Shown here: piece after piece, positions 1 through 6,443 of the stretch
Layout of the letters: the number at the start of each line of letters is the position of its first letter
Numbering within the stretch: position 1 is the stretch's first letter
From: a bacterium
GTDB lineage: Bacteria > KSB1 > UBA2214
NCBI GenBank assembly: GCA_029560815.1
Contig: JAKQKF010000029.1
Location: 1-16,898 of the forward strand
Direction: 5' to 3'
Length of the DNA: 16,898 nucleotides
Translations under genes and position numbers: made by a program
Notes under the pieces: generated by a model
Database searches by the model: none
Seen by the model: only the letters and a program-made list of their open reading frames with translations
What the model was told of the DNA's origin: nothing

Positions 1-416
1 ATGAGCATCGGAATGAGGAGAGGGCTGACGCGGCCGGGCCCGCGCTCGAAAAGGACCTGGCACTCCCGCTCAAAAACCTGCATGCCGCCAATGCCGGAGC
101 CCAGAATAACCCCATAGCGGTCGCGATCGAATTGATCAAAATTGATACCCGCATCGGCCACGCACATCTGCGCCGCGATCACCCCGAACTGGGCAAAGCG
201 GTCCATCCGGCGCGCCTCCTTGGGCTCAATATAATCCGTCACCGCGAGATCCTTGATCTCGCCCGCTATCCTGGTATCGAATGCGGAGGAATCAAAGGCC
301 TCAAAGCGGGAGATGCCGCTCTTCCCGGCAACCAGATTGTCAAACATCTGCACAGGGGTGTGGCCGAGCGGGGATACCACACCCATCCCCGTCACAACAA
401 CTCTTCTGCCATCCAT
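1..416 (-). CDS. fabF: beta-ketoacyl-ACP synthase II, N-terminal part (runs off window)
   Basis: Condensing enzyme of type II fatty-acid synthesis: it joins malonyl-ACP to a growing acyl-ACP with loss of CO2, in the cytoplasm. The visible 138 residues start MDGRRVVVTGMGVVSPLG and contain the family's N-terminal landmarks: the VVVTG strand, the AGKSGIS segment, the KEARRMDRF region and the GSGIGG loop. They match the start of FabF closely with no internal gap. The catalytic Cys and the two His residues lie beyond the window edge and cannot be checked. The ATG at 416 is preceded by GAGGT five bases upstream. It is the last visible gene of the fab cluster, 84 nt after acpP, with an apparent intrinsic terminator in that gap, so it may be expressed below acpP. 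Truncation is only by the window border. FabB is the main alternative, but the acpP-fabF order favours FabF. Confidence 0.95.
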   Translation of the reverse strand, partial: MDGRRVVVTGMGVVSPLGHTPVQMFDNLVAGKSGISRFEAFDSSAFDTRIAGEIKDLAVTDYIEPKEARRMDRFAQFGVIAAQMCVADAGINFDQFDRDRYGVILGSGIGGMQVFERECQVLFERGPGRVSPLLIPML

Positions 417-463
417 CTCGCACCTCAACAAGCTTTATGATTCAGCCCTTGCCGGCGGAAGCT

Positions 464-493
464 AAAAGTGAGGGGCAACTTGCGCTGCCCCTC
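464..493 (-). terminator. intrinsic terminator / attenuator between acpP and fabF
   Basis: Read on the minus strand this is GAGGGGCA, an 8-nt loop GCGCAAGT, then TGCCCCTC, followed by ACTTTT. That is a perfect 8-bp GC-rich stem with a short U-run. It starts 7 nt after the acpP stop codon, the normal place for a terminator, but fabF follows in the same direction. It therefore probably acts as a partial terminator, letting acpP be made in excess of fabF. The U-run is only four bases and is offset by AC, so termination may be incomplete. Confidence 0.6.
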
Positions 494-500
494 GTGGGTG

Positions 501-740
501 TTAATTCTTGCCCAGTTTCTCATTGAGATACTTGAGCGCATCGCCCACTGAGGCGAGTTTCTCAGCCTCGTCGTCGGGAATTTCGATGCCGAACTCTTCC
601 TCGAACGCCATAACCAGCTCGACGGTATCCAGTGAATCGGCGCCCAGATCATCGATGAAGGATGCTTCGGGGACGACCTCGGTGGCGGCAACGCCAAGCT
701 GCTGGACGATGATTTCTTTTACGCGATCTTCAATTGCCAT
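501..740 (-). CDS. acpP: acyl carrier protein
   Basis: Small acidic carrier of acyl intermediates in fatty-acid synthesis, modified with 4'-phosphopantetheine. The 79-residue product has the standard length. The DSL motif lies at residues 35-37 within DDLGADSLD, and Ser36 is the attachment site. Helix II ([12 protein letters not shown]) and the IPDDEAEKL stretch follow in the usual order. The ATG is preceded by AGGAGG at ideal spacing, the strongest Shine-Dalgarno in the window, as expected for a very abundant protein. The 99-nt gap after fabG is A-rich and low in predicted structure on the coding strand; it holds TATAAA-like hexamers but no convincing -35 partner, so a separate acpP promoter is possible but not shown. 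An intrinsic terminator follows the gene, which would raise acpP mRNA relative to fabF. Confidence 0.98.
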   Translation of the reverse strand: MAIEDRVKEIIVQQLGVAATEVVPEASFIDDLGADSLDTVELVMAFEEEFGIEIPDDEAEKLASVGDALKYLNEKLGKN

Positions 741-839
741 TGGTTTTTCCTCCTGAGTAGGTTTTGAAGTGTTTTACTTGTTCTTCTGGTTCTTTTATAC
801 TTTTAATAGTTGATTAGTCTGCTCTCAAACTGCCCTCTC

Positions 840-1583
840 CTACATCACCATGCCGCCATCGACCTGCACCACCTGACCGGTCACATAGTCAGCGAGGGGG
901 CTGGCCAGGAAGAGGACGATATCCGCCACATCTCCCGCAGTGCCGGGCCGCTTGAGGGGGATGAGGGCGAGAAAACCCTGCTTTGCCTCCTCCGGCAGCT
1001 CCCTGGTCATGTCGGTCTCGATATAGCCCGGGGCGACGGCGTTGACCTGCACATTGCGTCCGCCCAGCTCCTTGGCTGCCGATTTGGTCAGACCGATCAC
1101 GCCCGCTTTGGAAGCGGCATAGTTGGCCTGTCCAACATTGCCCATCAGCCCCACTACCGAGGCGATGTTGATGATCTTGCCGGCGCGCTGCCGCATCATC
1201 ACCCTGGCCGCCGCTCTGGTCCCGTTGAAGGTCCCTTTAAGATTGACGGCGATGACGCTGTCCCACTGCTTTTCGTCCATGCGCACGAGCAGGCCGTCGC
1301 GAGTGATGCCGGCATTATTGACAAAGATGTCAACCCGGCTGAAAGCGGTCATGGCGGCTTCGACCAGTGCTTCGGCGTCCGCTGCCAGGCTGATGTCGCC
1401 CTGCACGGCCAGGCTCTTGCGGCCTGCAGCCCGGACCTCGGCAGCAGCGGCTTCCGCGCCCGCACCGTCAATGTCCGAGATCACCACATCGGCACCAGCG
1501 CCGGCCAGCCGCATAACGATGGCCTTGCCGATACCCCTCGCGCCACCGGTCACGACCGCTGTTTTTCCCGTCAGATCGATCAC
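840..1583 (-). CDS. fabG: 3-oxoacyl-[ACP] reductase
   Basis: NADPH-dependent reductase that converts 3-oxoacyl-ACP to 3-hydroxyacyl-ACP. It is a classical short-chain dehydrogenase of 247 residues, the normal FabG length. The cofactor loop TGGARGIG is at residues 12-19, NNAG is at 89-92, and the catalytic Ser142, Tyr155 and Lys159 are present (NIAS and YAASK). The C-terminal VTGQVVQVDGGMVM is typical of FabG. A longer reading frame continues upstream into fabD, but the family N-terminus corresponds to VIDLTGK, so I place the start at a GTG at 1583. It is preceded by GAGGA and lies only 10 nt after the fabD stop. Operon context (fabD before, acpP after) makes FabG much more likely than another SDR enzyme. 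Confidence 0.96.
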   Translation of the reverse strand: MIDLTGKTAVVTGGARGIGKAIVMRLAGAGADVVISDIDGAGAEAAAAEVRAAGRKSLAVQGDISLAADAEALVEAAMTAFSRVDIFVNNAGITRDGLLVRMDEKQWDSVIAVNLKGTFNGTRAAARVMMRQRAGKIINIASVVGLMGNVGQANYAASKAGVIGLTKSAAKELGGRNVQVNAVAPGYIETDMTRELPEEAKQGFLALIPLKRPGTAGDVADIVLFLASPLADYVTGQVVQVDGGMVM

Positions 1584-1593
1584 TGTTTCATCC

Positions 1594-2514
1594 TCAAGCA
1601 AATTCAAGCACATCCTGCAGGCTGCTGACTGTGCGCACCCTGACTCCGGGGTCGATGCGTTTGACCAGGCCGCTGAGCACACTCCCGGCACCGATCTCGA
1701 TAAACTCATCCGCGCCATCCGCGATCATCCGGCGCACCTGCTCCGACCATCGCACCGGGCTGACGAGCTGCCGCTCCAGCGCTCGCCGGATTTCGTCCGG
1801 GTTGCGCACCGGCTGCGCGTCAGAGTTGCAATAGACCGGCACCCGCGGTGCCCTGAAAGGGGCCCCTGCCAGGGCATGGGCCAGCTTTTGCCGCGCTGGT
1901 TCCATCAGTGGTGAATGAAAGGCCCCGCTCACCGGCAGCGGCAGCGCCCGCCGGGCCCCCGCCGCCGATGCCGCCTTGACCACCTCGTCGACGCCGGCCT
2001 TGCTGCCGGAGACAACGAGCTGCTGGTCCGAGTTGATATTGGCGACAGTCACCCTCTCCCCCGTGGAGAGCTGTGCACACAGTTTTTCCAGCGCCGCCTG
2101 ATCGAGGCCGATGATCGCGGCCATGGCCCCTGGCTGCAGGGCTGCGGCCGCGGTCATCGCTTCTGCGCGGCTGCTCACCAGGCGCAGCCCCTCGGCAAAG
2201 CTCAGGGCGCCGGCGGCAGTGAAAGCGGTGAATTCGCCCAGACTGTGGCCGGCGGCCATCGCCGGTTTGACCCCGCGCCTGCGCAGCAGCCCCTGCAGGG
2301 CTACACTGTGAACGAAAAGCGCAGGTTGGGTGATGCGGGTTTGGCGAAGCTCTTCAGCCGGCCCGTCAAAGGAGCGCCGGGCAAGATCGAAACCGAGCAG
2401 TTCCCCCGCTCTGGCGTAAAGAGCCCGCACTGAAGAATAGGCCTCGTAGAGATCCCTGCCCATCCCCACCTCTTGTGAGCCCTGGCCGGGAAAAATAAAA
2501 GCCCGTACACCCAT
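1594..2514 (-). CDS. fabD: malonyl-CoA:ACP transacylase
   Basis: Transfers malonyl from CoA to ACP, supplying the two-carbon donor for all FabH and FabF reactions. The 306-residue length is standard. The N-terminal FPGQGSQ is at residues 8-14, the nucleophile Ser91 lies in GHSLGEF (89-95), and the catalytic His200 is in SGAFHSPLM. The ATG immediately follows the fabH stop (TAAATG, no gap) and has only a weak GGTG upstream, so translation is probably coupled to fabH by termination-reinitiation. The downstream fabG start is 10 nt after its stop. Nothing appears broken, and all expected motifs are intact. Confidence 0.97.
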   Translation of the reverse strand: MGVRAFIFPGQGSQEVGMGRDLYEAYSSVRALYARAGELLGFDLARRSFDGPAEELRQTRITQPALFVHSVALQGLLRRRGVKPAMAAGHSLGEFTAFTAAGALSFAEGLRLVSSRAEAMTAAAALQPGAMAAIIGLDQAALEKLCAQLSTGERVTVANINSDQQLVVSGSKAGVDEVVKAASAAGARRALPLPVSGAFHSPLMEPARQKLAHALAGAPFRAPRVPVYCNSDAQPVRNPDEIRRALERQLVSPVRWSEQVRRMIADGADEFIEIGAGSVLSGLVKRIDPGVRVRTVSSLQDVLEFA

Positions 2515-3522
2515 TTAAAAACGCACCAGAGCTGAAGCCCAGGTCAGACCGGAACCAAAGGCAACCAGCAGAGCCAGCTTGCCCGGACCAAGCCGGCCGC
2601 TCCGCCGCGCTTCGTCGATGGCGATCGGAATGGAGGCGGCCGAGGTGTTGCCATAACGATCGACATTGACGAAGACCCGCTCGAGCGGGACCTTCACGCG
2701 CCTGGCCGTCGCATCGATGATGCGCATATTGGCCTGGTGGGGGATGAGCAGATCGACATCCGCGCCGGTGAGGCCGGCGCGCTGCAGGACGGTCTCCGCG
2801 GCATCGCCCATGGCGGTCACCGCCTGTTTGAAAACCTCGCGGCCTTCCATCCGGATATAACCGGCGCGCTGGTCGATCGATTCGTGCGTGGGAGGGTACT
2901 GGGTGCCCATCCCGTCAAGATAAAGGAGCCGGCCGAAACGGCCGTCGCTCTTGAGATAGCTGCCGAGGATGCCGCGCTGGCCGTCCGAGGGCTGAAGAAC
3001 CGCTGCACCGGCGCCGTCGCCAAAGAGGACCGCAGTAGTGCGGTCCTGATAGTCGGTGATGCGGGAGAGCGTCTCCCCGCCGATGACCAGCACCGTGCGC
3101 GCCTTGCCGGCAGCGATCATGGCTTCAGCCCATGAGAGGCCGTAGAGAAAACCCGAACAGGCGGCGGCGATGTCGAAGGCAGCAGCGTTATGAGCGCCGA
3201 TCTTTTCCTGCACAATACAGCCGGTGGAAGGGAAACCCATATCGCCCGTCACGGTGGCCACGGAAATCAGATCGACATCCAGGGCCGAAACGCCGGCCTC
3301 GGCGAGGGCACGCTGAGCCGCTTCGGCGCAGAGATCGGAGGTGTAGCGCCCCTCCTCGATAATGTGACGCTCGGCGATGCCTGTGCGCTCGCGAATCCAC
3401 TCGTCACTGGTGTCAACCATCTTTTCCAGGTCCTGGTTGGTCAACACACGTCCGGGGACGGCACAACCTGTGCCTGTGATCATCGCATGGAGCGGATTAT
3501 TCAATCGCAGTATCCTCGGCAT
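2515..3522 (-). CDS. fabH: beta-ketoacyl-ACP synthase III
   Basis: Starts fatty-acid chains by condensing an acyl-CoA, usually acetyl-CoA, with malonyl-ACP. The thiolase-fold motifs are complete: catalytic Cys122 in AAACSGFLYG, His262 in IPHQANMRIID and Asn292 in YGNTSAAS. The early MVDTSDEWIRERTGI segment is a FabH hallmark. Length is 335 residues from the ATG used here. The start is uncertain. The ATG at 3522 has no Shine-Dalgarno, whereas an in-frame TTG at 3504 has GAGG nine bases upstream, and family members usually begin near the ITGTG strand. A protein of about 329 residues is therefore possible. It lies 11 nt after plsX and abuts fabD directly. Confidence 0.96.
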   Translation of the reverse strand: MPRILRLNNPLHAMITGTGCAVPGRVLTNQDLEKMVDTSDEWIRERTGIAERHIIEEGRYTSDLCAEAAQRALAEAGVSALDVDLISVATVTGDMGFPSTGCIVQEKIGAHNAAAFDIAAACSGFLYGLSWAEAMIAAGKARTVLVIGGETLSRITDYQDRTTAVLFGDGAGAAVLQPSDGQRGILGSYLKSDGRFGRLLYLDGMGTQYPPTHESIDQRAGYIRMEGREVFKQAVTAMGDAAETVLQRAGLTGADVDLLIPHQANMRIIDATARRVKVPLERVFVNVDRYGNTSAASIPIAIDEARRSGRLGPGKLALLVAFGSGLTWASALVRF

Positions 3523-3533
3523 GGGTCAGAAAA

Positions 3534-4547
3534 TCATTCGGAAAAGGCGAGTTTCCCGATTTCCGTCTGGATGCGCTGGTTGACATTGCCATCGACCATC
3601 TTTTTGGTGGCCAGGATGGCGTTGCGTATAGCGCGCGGTGTTGAGCGGCCGTGAGCCTTGAAACAGATGCCTTGTACTCCGAGCAGCGGTGCGCCGCCAT
3701 ACTCCTGATAGTCGAAAATCTTGCGGATACCGTCAAAGGTCGGCTTCATCATCACCGCTCCAAGCTGTGAAAAGATATATTTGCGGCTGATGCGGCGCAG
3801 GCTCGAGTTGAACATACCGAGCAGGCTTTCGCCGAATTTGAGCACGATATTGCCGATAAAACCATCGCAGACCACGACGTTGGCTTTGCCGCGCAGGACA
3901 TCACCGCCCTCGACATTGCCCATAAAATTGACGCCGGAGGCGGAGAGAAGCTCATAAGCCTGCTGGCTCATCTCGTTACCCTTCATCGCCTCATGCCCGA
4001 TATTGAGCAGCCCCACGGTCGGGTTCGGTTCATCAAAGAGATGGCTGTAATAGGTGCTGCCCATCACGGCGAACTCGACCAGGTACTGCGGCTTGTTATC
4101 GACGTTGGCGCCGACGTCGAGCAGCAGCATACGCCCCTTTTCGGTGGGCATGAGGGTGCTGATCGCGGGCCGCCGGATGCCCTCCATGCGCCGGAGATTG
4201 AACAGGGCTGAGGTCATGAGGGCGCCGGTATTGCCTGCGCTCACCACAGCATCCACCTTGCCCTCCTTGTGCAGGCGCATGGCCACACTGACCGAAGCGT
4301 CGGGCTTTTGCTTGACAGCGGCTGCAGGCGCCTCGTCCATGCCGATCGCCTGCGAGGCATGGACGACCGATATTTTGAGTTCATGGATGTGAAAATGATG
4401 CGACAAGTGCTGCCGCACCGTCTCTTCGTCTCCCACCATCACGACCTCGAGATCGCCCTTGGCGGCGCGGGCAGCCTCTACGCCTCCGTGCACCACATCG
4501 TGAGGGGCGTTGTCCCCTCCCATGGCATCCAACGCGATCTTGATCAA
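3534..4547 (-). CDS. plsX: phosphate acyltransferase (acyl-ACP:phosphate)
   Basis: Converts acyl-ACP to acyl-phosphate, the donor used by PlsY in glycerophospholipid synthesis. It links the fab cluster to membrane lipid assembly and is usually a peripheral membrane protein. The start ALDAMGGDNAP and the conserved SAGNTGALM, LLDVGAN and VCDGFIGN segments identify the family. I chose a TTG at 4547 (product MIKIALDAMGGD, 337 residues) because GGAG lies seven bases upstream and homologues begin there. A second in-frame TTG at 4571 would add eight residues and has its own GAGG nine to ten bases upstream. That site is buried in a perfect inverted repeat between rpmF and plsX. No ATG start is available, so initiation is probably weak or regulated. 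Confidence 0.95.
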   Translation of the reverse strand: MIKIALDAMGGDNAPHDVVHGGVEAARAAKGDLEVVMVGDEETVRQHLSHHFHIHELKISVVHASQAIGMDEAPAAAVKQKPDASVSVAMRLHKEGKVDAVVSAGNTGALMTSALFNLRRMEGIRRPAISTLMPTEKGRMLLLDVGANVDNKPQYLVEFAVMGSTYYSHLFDEPNPTVGLLNIGHEAMKGNEMSQQAYELLSASGVNFMGNVEGGDVLRGKANVVVCDGFIGNIVLKFGESLLGMFNSSLRRISRKYIFSQLGAVMMKPTFDGIRKIFDYQEYGGAPLLGVQGICFKAHGRSTPRAIRNAILATKKMVDGNVNQRIQTEIGKLAFSE

Positions 4548-4576
4548 ATTTCGACTCCGGAACGAGTTCAAATGAA

Positions 4577-4613
4577 CGTGACCTCAACAATCGCTCTGAT
4601 TCTTGAGGTCACG
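4577..4613 (-). promoter_or_regulatory. perfect 11-bp inverted repeat / mRNA hairpin before plsX
   Basis: On the minus strand CGTGACCTCAA, a 15-nt loop, then TTGAGGTCACG form a perfect 11-bp stem in the 70-94 nt between rpmF and plsX. The 3' arm contains the GAGG that would serve the upstream TTG start at 4571, so a folded mRNA would hide that ribosome site. There is no U-run, so it is not a normal terminator. A second small inverted repeat, GTTCA-TT-TGAAC, follows at once and overlaps the 4571 start. It could be an RNA switch, a protein-binding RNA element or a DNA operator; the sequence alone does not decide. Confidence 0.6.
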
Positions 4614-4641
4614 CTATGATTGGTGGGAAAAGGAATCTGAC

Positions 4642-4824
4642 TTAAGACTCTCTGGGCAAAAAGACCGAACGGCTTTTGTAATAGCCACAGCTGGGGCAAG
4701 CACGGTGGGGGAGTTTGGGCTGATGGCAATTCGAGCACTCGGAAACCGTCGGTATGGCCGCTTTCCAGTTGGCGCGTCTCTTGTCGCGGCGTGCACTGGA
4801 GTGTCTTCTTTTGGGTAGTGGCAT
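4642..4824 (-). CDS. rpmF: 50S ribosomal protein L32
   Basis: Small basic protein of the large ribosomal subunit. The 60-residue product begins MPLPKRRHSSARRDKRRANW, the standard L32 N-terminus, and carries a zinc-ribbon of four cysteines (Cys30, Cys33, Cys43, Cys46 in CSNC and CPSC). The ATG lies two bases after the DUF177 stop, with only a weak AAAG upstream, so translation is probably coupled. The DUF177-rpmF-plsX order is conserved widely in bacteria. An alternative reading frame of the same length overlaps this region but shows no family match. Confidence 0.97.
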   Translation of the reverse strand: MPLPKRRHSSARRDKRRANWKAAIPTVSECSNCHQPKLPHRACPSCGYYKSRSVFLPRES

Positions 4825-4826
4825 GG

Positions 4827-5336
4827 CTAATTCTTTCTGTTAAGGAGCTGTTCAAGCTTTTCCCAACGCGGATCAACCGGATCCGGCGGGCAACTACATG
4901 TTTCAGAATTCAGGTTGGCGCCGCAGCGGCTGCATAAGCCTCTGCAATCCTCCCGGCAGAGCTGCTTGAGCGGCAGCGCCAGAATCACGCTCTGGCGGAG
5001 GTGGTCGGTCAAGTCGACCTCGCGGGTCGATTCACTGATGAGGAGCACATCCTCATCAGCCTCCTCGCGTTCCTGCGGATCGAAGGTGTAGACCACCGCA
5101 AGGGTGTCGCTGAGCGGCGTCTGAAGAGGTTCCGCACAGCGGTCGCAGCTGCCGGAAAACACGGTCCGCCAATCGATGGTCACGATGAGTTCATCAGAGG
5201 CCTTGTCGATGCGGATGACCATGGTGATTGGCGCCTGGAACTCCTCCCGCTCATGCAGGTTGAGATCCGCGGCAGAGGCCTCACGGGGTTCTTCATAATG
5301 CCCGCAGGCCATATTGGCGATATTAAGAGGTAGCAC
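4827..5336 (-). CDS. yceD: DUF177 / YceD-family protein, 23S rRNA accumulation
   Basis: DUF177 proteins are found next to rpmF in most bacteria, and the E. coli member YceD is associated with 23S rRNA accumulation; the exact activity is not settled. The 169-residue product has the family's cysteine pairs: Cys64/Cys67 (CDRC), Cys127, Cys131, Cys135 and Cys138 (LCREDC and GLCSRCGANLN), and a final CSC. The WEKLEQL tail is also typical. The start is unusual. The in-frame codon is a GTG at 5336 with GGAA nine bases upstream, while a nearby ATG at 5346 is out of frame because of a seven-A run. One A fewer would give MKKVLPLNIANM. It is the first gene after a good promoter, so it probably heads the fab operon. 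Confidence 0.9.
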   Translation of the reverse strand: MLPLNIANMACGHYEEPREASAADLNLHEREEFQAPITMVIRIDKASDELIVTIDWRTVFSGSCDRCAEPLQTPLSDTLAVVYTFDPQEREEADEDVLLISESTREVDLTDHLRQSVILALPLKQLCREDCRGLCSRCGANLNSETCSCPPDPVDPRWEKLEQLLNRKN

Positions 5337-5363
5337 TTTTTTTCATTCCAAAAATCGAGGGAA

Positions 5364-5392
5364 AATTTAGCAATAAAGCGTCACATAGTCAA
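5364..5392 (-). promoter_or_regulatory. sigma70-like promoter for the DUF177-rpmF-plsX-fab operon
   Basis: On the minus strand TTGACT (5392-5387), a 17-nt spacer, and TAAATT (5369-5364) make a near-consensus housekeeping promoter. Transcription would start near 5357, giving a 5' leader of about 20 nt before the GTG of the DUF177 gene. It sits in the only AT-rich gap (85 nt) between ndk and the fab block, which supports a transcription start here. A perfect 14-bp palindrome lies 4 bp upstream of the -35 box. Confidence 0.65.
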
Positions 5393-5396
5393 GATA

Positions 5397-5410
5397 AAAA
5401 TCGCGATTTT
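5397..5410. promoter_or_regulatory. 14-bp perfect palindrome upstream of the fab-operon promoter
   Basis: AAAATCGCGATTTT is a perfect palindrome 4 bp upstream of the -35 hexamer and 11 nt downstream of the ndk stop. It could be a repressor or activator operator. It could also be a poor ndk terminator, since the minus strand continues TTTTTAT, but with no spacer the stem can be only about five pairs. No known bacterial fatty-acid operator that I recognise matches it. Confidence 0.35.
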
Positions 5411-5421
5411 CTGAATTATAT

Positions 5422-5847
5422 TCATTTTTCTGCAGCCAGCAGTTCGCTCTCACTGAAGAAGAAAGCAATCTCCCGGCGGGCATTTTCGGGCGAATCCGAG
5501 CCGTGCACGACGTTGCGCGACATACTCTCGGCCAGATCACGCCGGATCGTCCCCTCCGCGGCATTGGCGGGATTGGTGGCGCCCATCAGGGCCCGCCAGG
5601 ACTCAACCGCATCGCTCTTTTCGAGCACCGCAACCACCACCGGGCCCTCGGTCATGAAATCGAGCAGTTCGGGATAAAAGGGTTTTTCGCGATGGACATC
5701 ATAAAAACTCCCCGCCTGACTCCGTGTCAGCCGGATCATTTTCATGCCGACGACACGAAAGCCCCCGGCCTCGATGCGGCTCAACACCTCTCCCGCCAGC
5801 GCGCGGGCCAGACAATCGGGTTTGCAAATGGCAAGCGTTCTCTGCAT
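5422..5847 (-). CDS. ndk: nucleoside diphosphate kinase
   Basis: Balances NTP and dNTP pools by moving the gamma-phosphate between nucleotides through a phosphohistidine. At 141 residues it has the usual bacterial length. Lys9 of the early AICKPD motif, the GPVVVAVLE strand, NPANAAEGTIR and the active-site His115 in NVVHGSDSPENA are all present, ending in a FFF segment as in other Ndk proteins. CAGGAG precedes the ATG by six bases. It follows korC by 39 nt in the same direction, so it is probably the last gene of the kor transcript. Confidence 0.97.
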   Translation of the reverse strand: MQRTLAICKPDCLARALAGEVLSRIEAGGFRVVGMKMIRLTRSQAGSFYDVHREKPFYPELLDFMTEGPVVVAVLEKSDAVESWRALMGATNPANAAEGTIRRDLAESMSRNVVHGSDSPENARREIAFFFSESELLAAEK

Positions 5848-5886
5848 AGTTCTCCTGAATCGTATAGGTATGACGGATGGTCAGGG

Positions 5887-6438
5887 CTACTCCTTGATAA
5901 GGGCGCGCGCCTCTTCCAGTCCGGTGGCAAAAGCGGTGAGGTTGAGCTGCTCGGTGCCTTTGGGGACCCGCGCTTCAATCGCCGAACGCAGTGATTTCTC
6001 CGAGACGATGCCCGAGATACCGGCGATGAAGCCCAGGGCGACAATGTTGGCCACCAGCGCCCGGCCGACCCGCTGCCGGGCCAGCCCGATGATGGGCGCG
6101 CTGATCGCGCGAAACTCACCTTCGGGCAGCCGGTTCACCGCATCGCTGTCAACCAGCAGAATCCCCCCCTTCTTCAGATCCTTGTGGTAGCGGTCACAGG
6201 ACTCCTGGGTCAGGGCGAGCAGCAGGTCGATGCTGACCGCTTTGGGATAATCGATCTCTTCATCCGAGATGATCACCTCGGAGCGGCTGGCTCCGCCGCG
6301 CGCTTCCGGACCGTAGCTCTGGCTCTGGGTGGCATTGAGGTCGTCGTAGACCGCTGCGGCCTCGGCGAGGATCTTGCCCGCCAGGACCAGTCCCTGTCCG
6401 CCCTCGCCGCTCAGACGGATTTCATAACGAAAACTCAT
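5887..6438 (-). CDS. korC: 2-oxoacid:ferredoxin oxidoreductase, gamma subunit
   Basis: Gamma subunit of the CoA-dependent 2-oxoacid:ferredoxin oxidoreductase, the anaerobic counterpart of 2-oxoglutarate dehydrogenase. The 183-residue product begins MSFRYEIRLSGEGGQGLVLAGKIL, the diagnostic GxGGQG loop of this domain (residues 11-16), followed by SQSYGPEARGGASRSEV, another family signature. The frame is open further upstream into korB, but family length and AAGGAGG nine bases ahead support the ATG at 6438, five nt after the korB stop. It is the last subunit gene of a korDABC set. The assignment to 2-oxoglutarate rather than 2-ketoisovalerate rests on the four-gene layout and is not certain. Confidence 0.92.
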   Translation of the reverse strand: MSFRYEIRLSGEGGQGLVLAGKILAEAAAVYDDLNATQSQSYGPEARGGASRSEVIISDEEIDYPKAVSIDLLLALTQESCDRYHKDLKKGGILLVDSDAVNRLPEGEFRAISAPIIGLARQRVGRALVANIVALGFIAGISGIVSEKSLRSAIEARVPKGTEQLNLTAFATGLEEARALIKE

Positions 6439-6443
6439 TGCGC

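Noticed and set aside
810..1628. 272-codon plus-strand frame over fabG
   Set aside because: It is a shadow of fabG, whose SDR motifs are complete on the minus strand.
840..1718. Longer fabG with 45 extra N-terminal residues from an upstream start
   Set aside because: The extension reads through the end of fabD and has no family counterpart. The GTG at 1583 with GAGGA fits the normal 247-residue protein.
4577..4613. Resemblance of the AGGTCA/TGACCT arms to nuclear receptor response elements
   Set aside because: Such receptors are animal proteins, the half-sites are everted and far apart, and the setting is bacterial. The likeness is chance.
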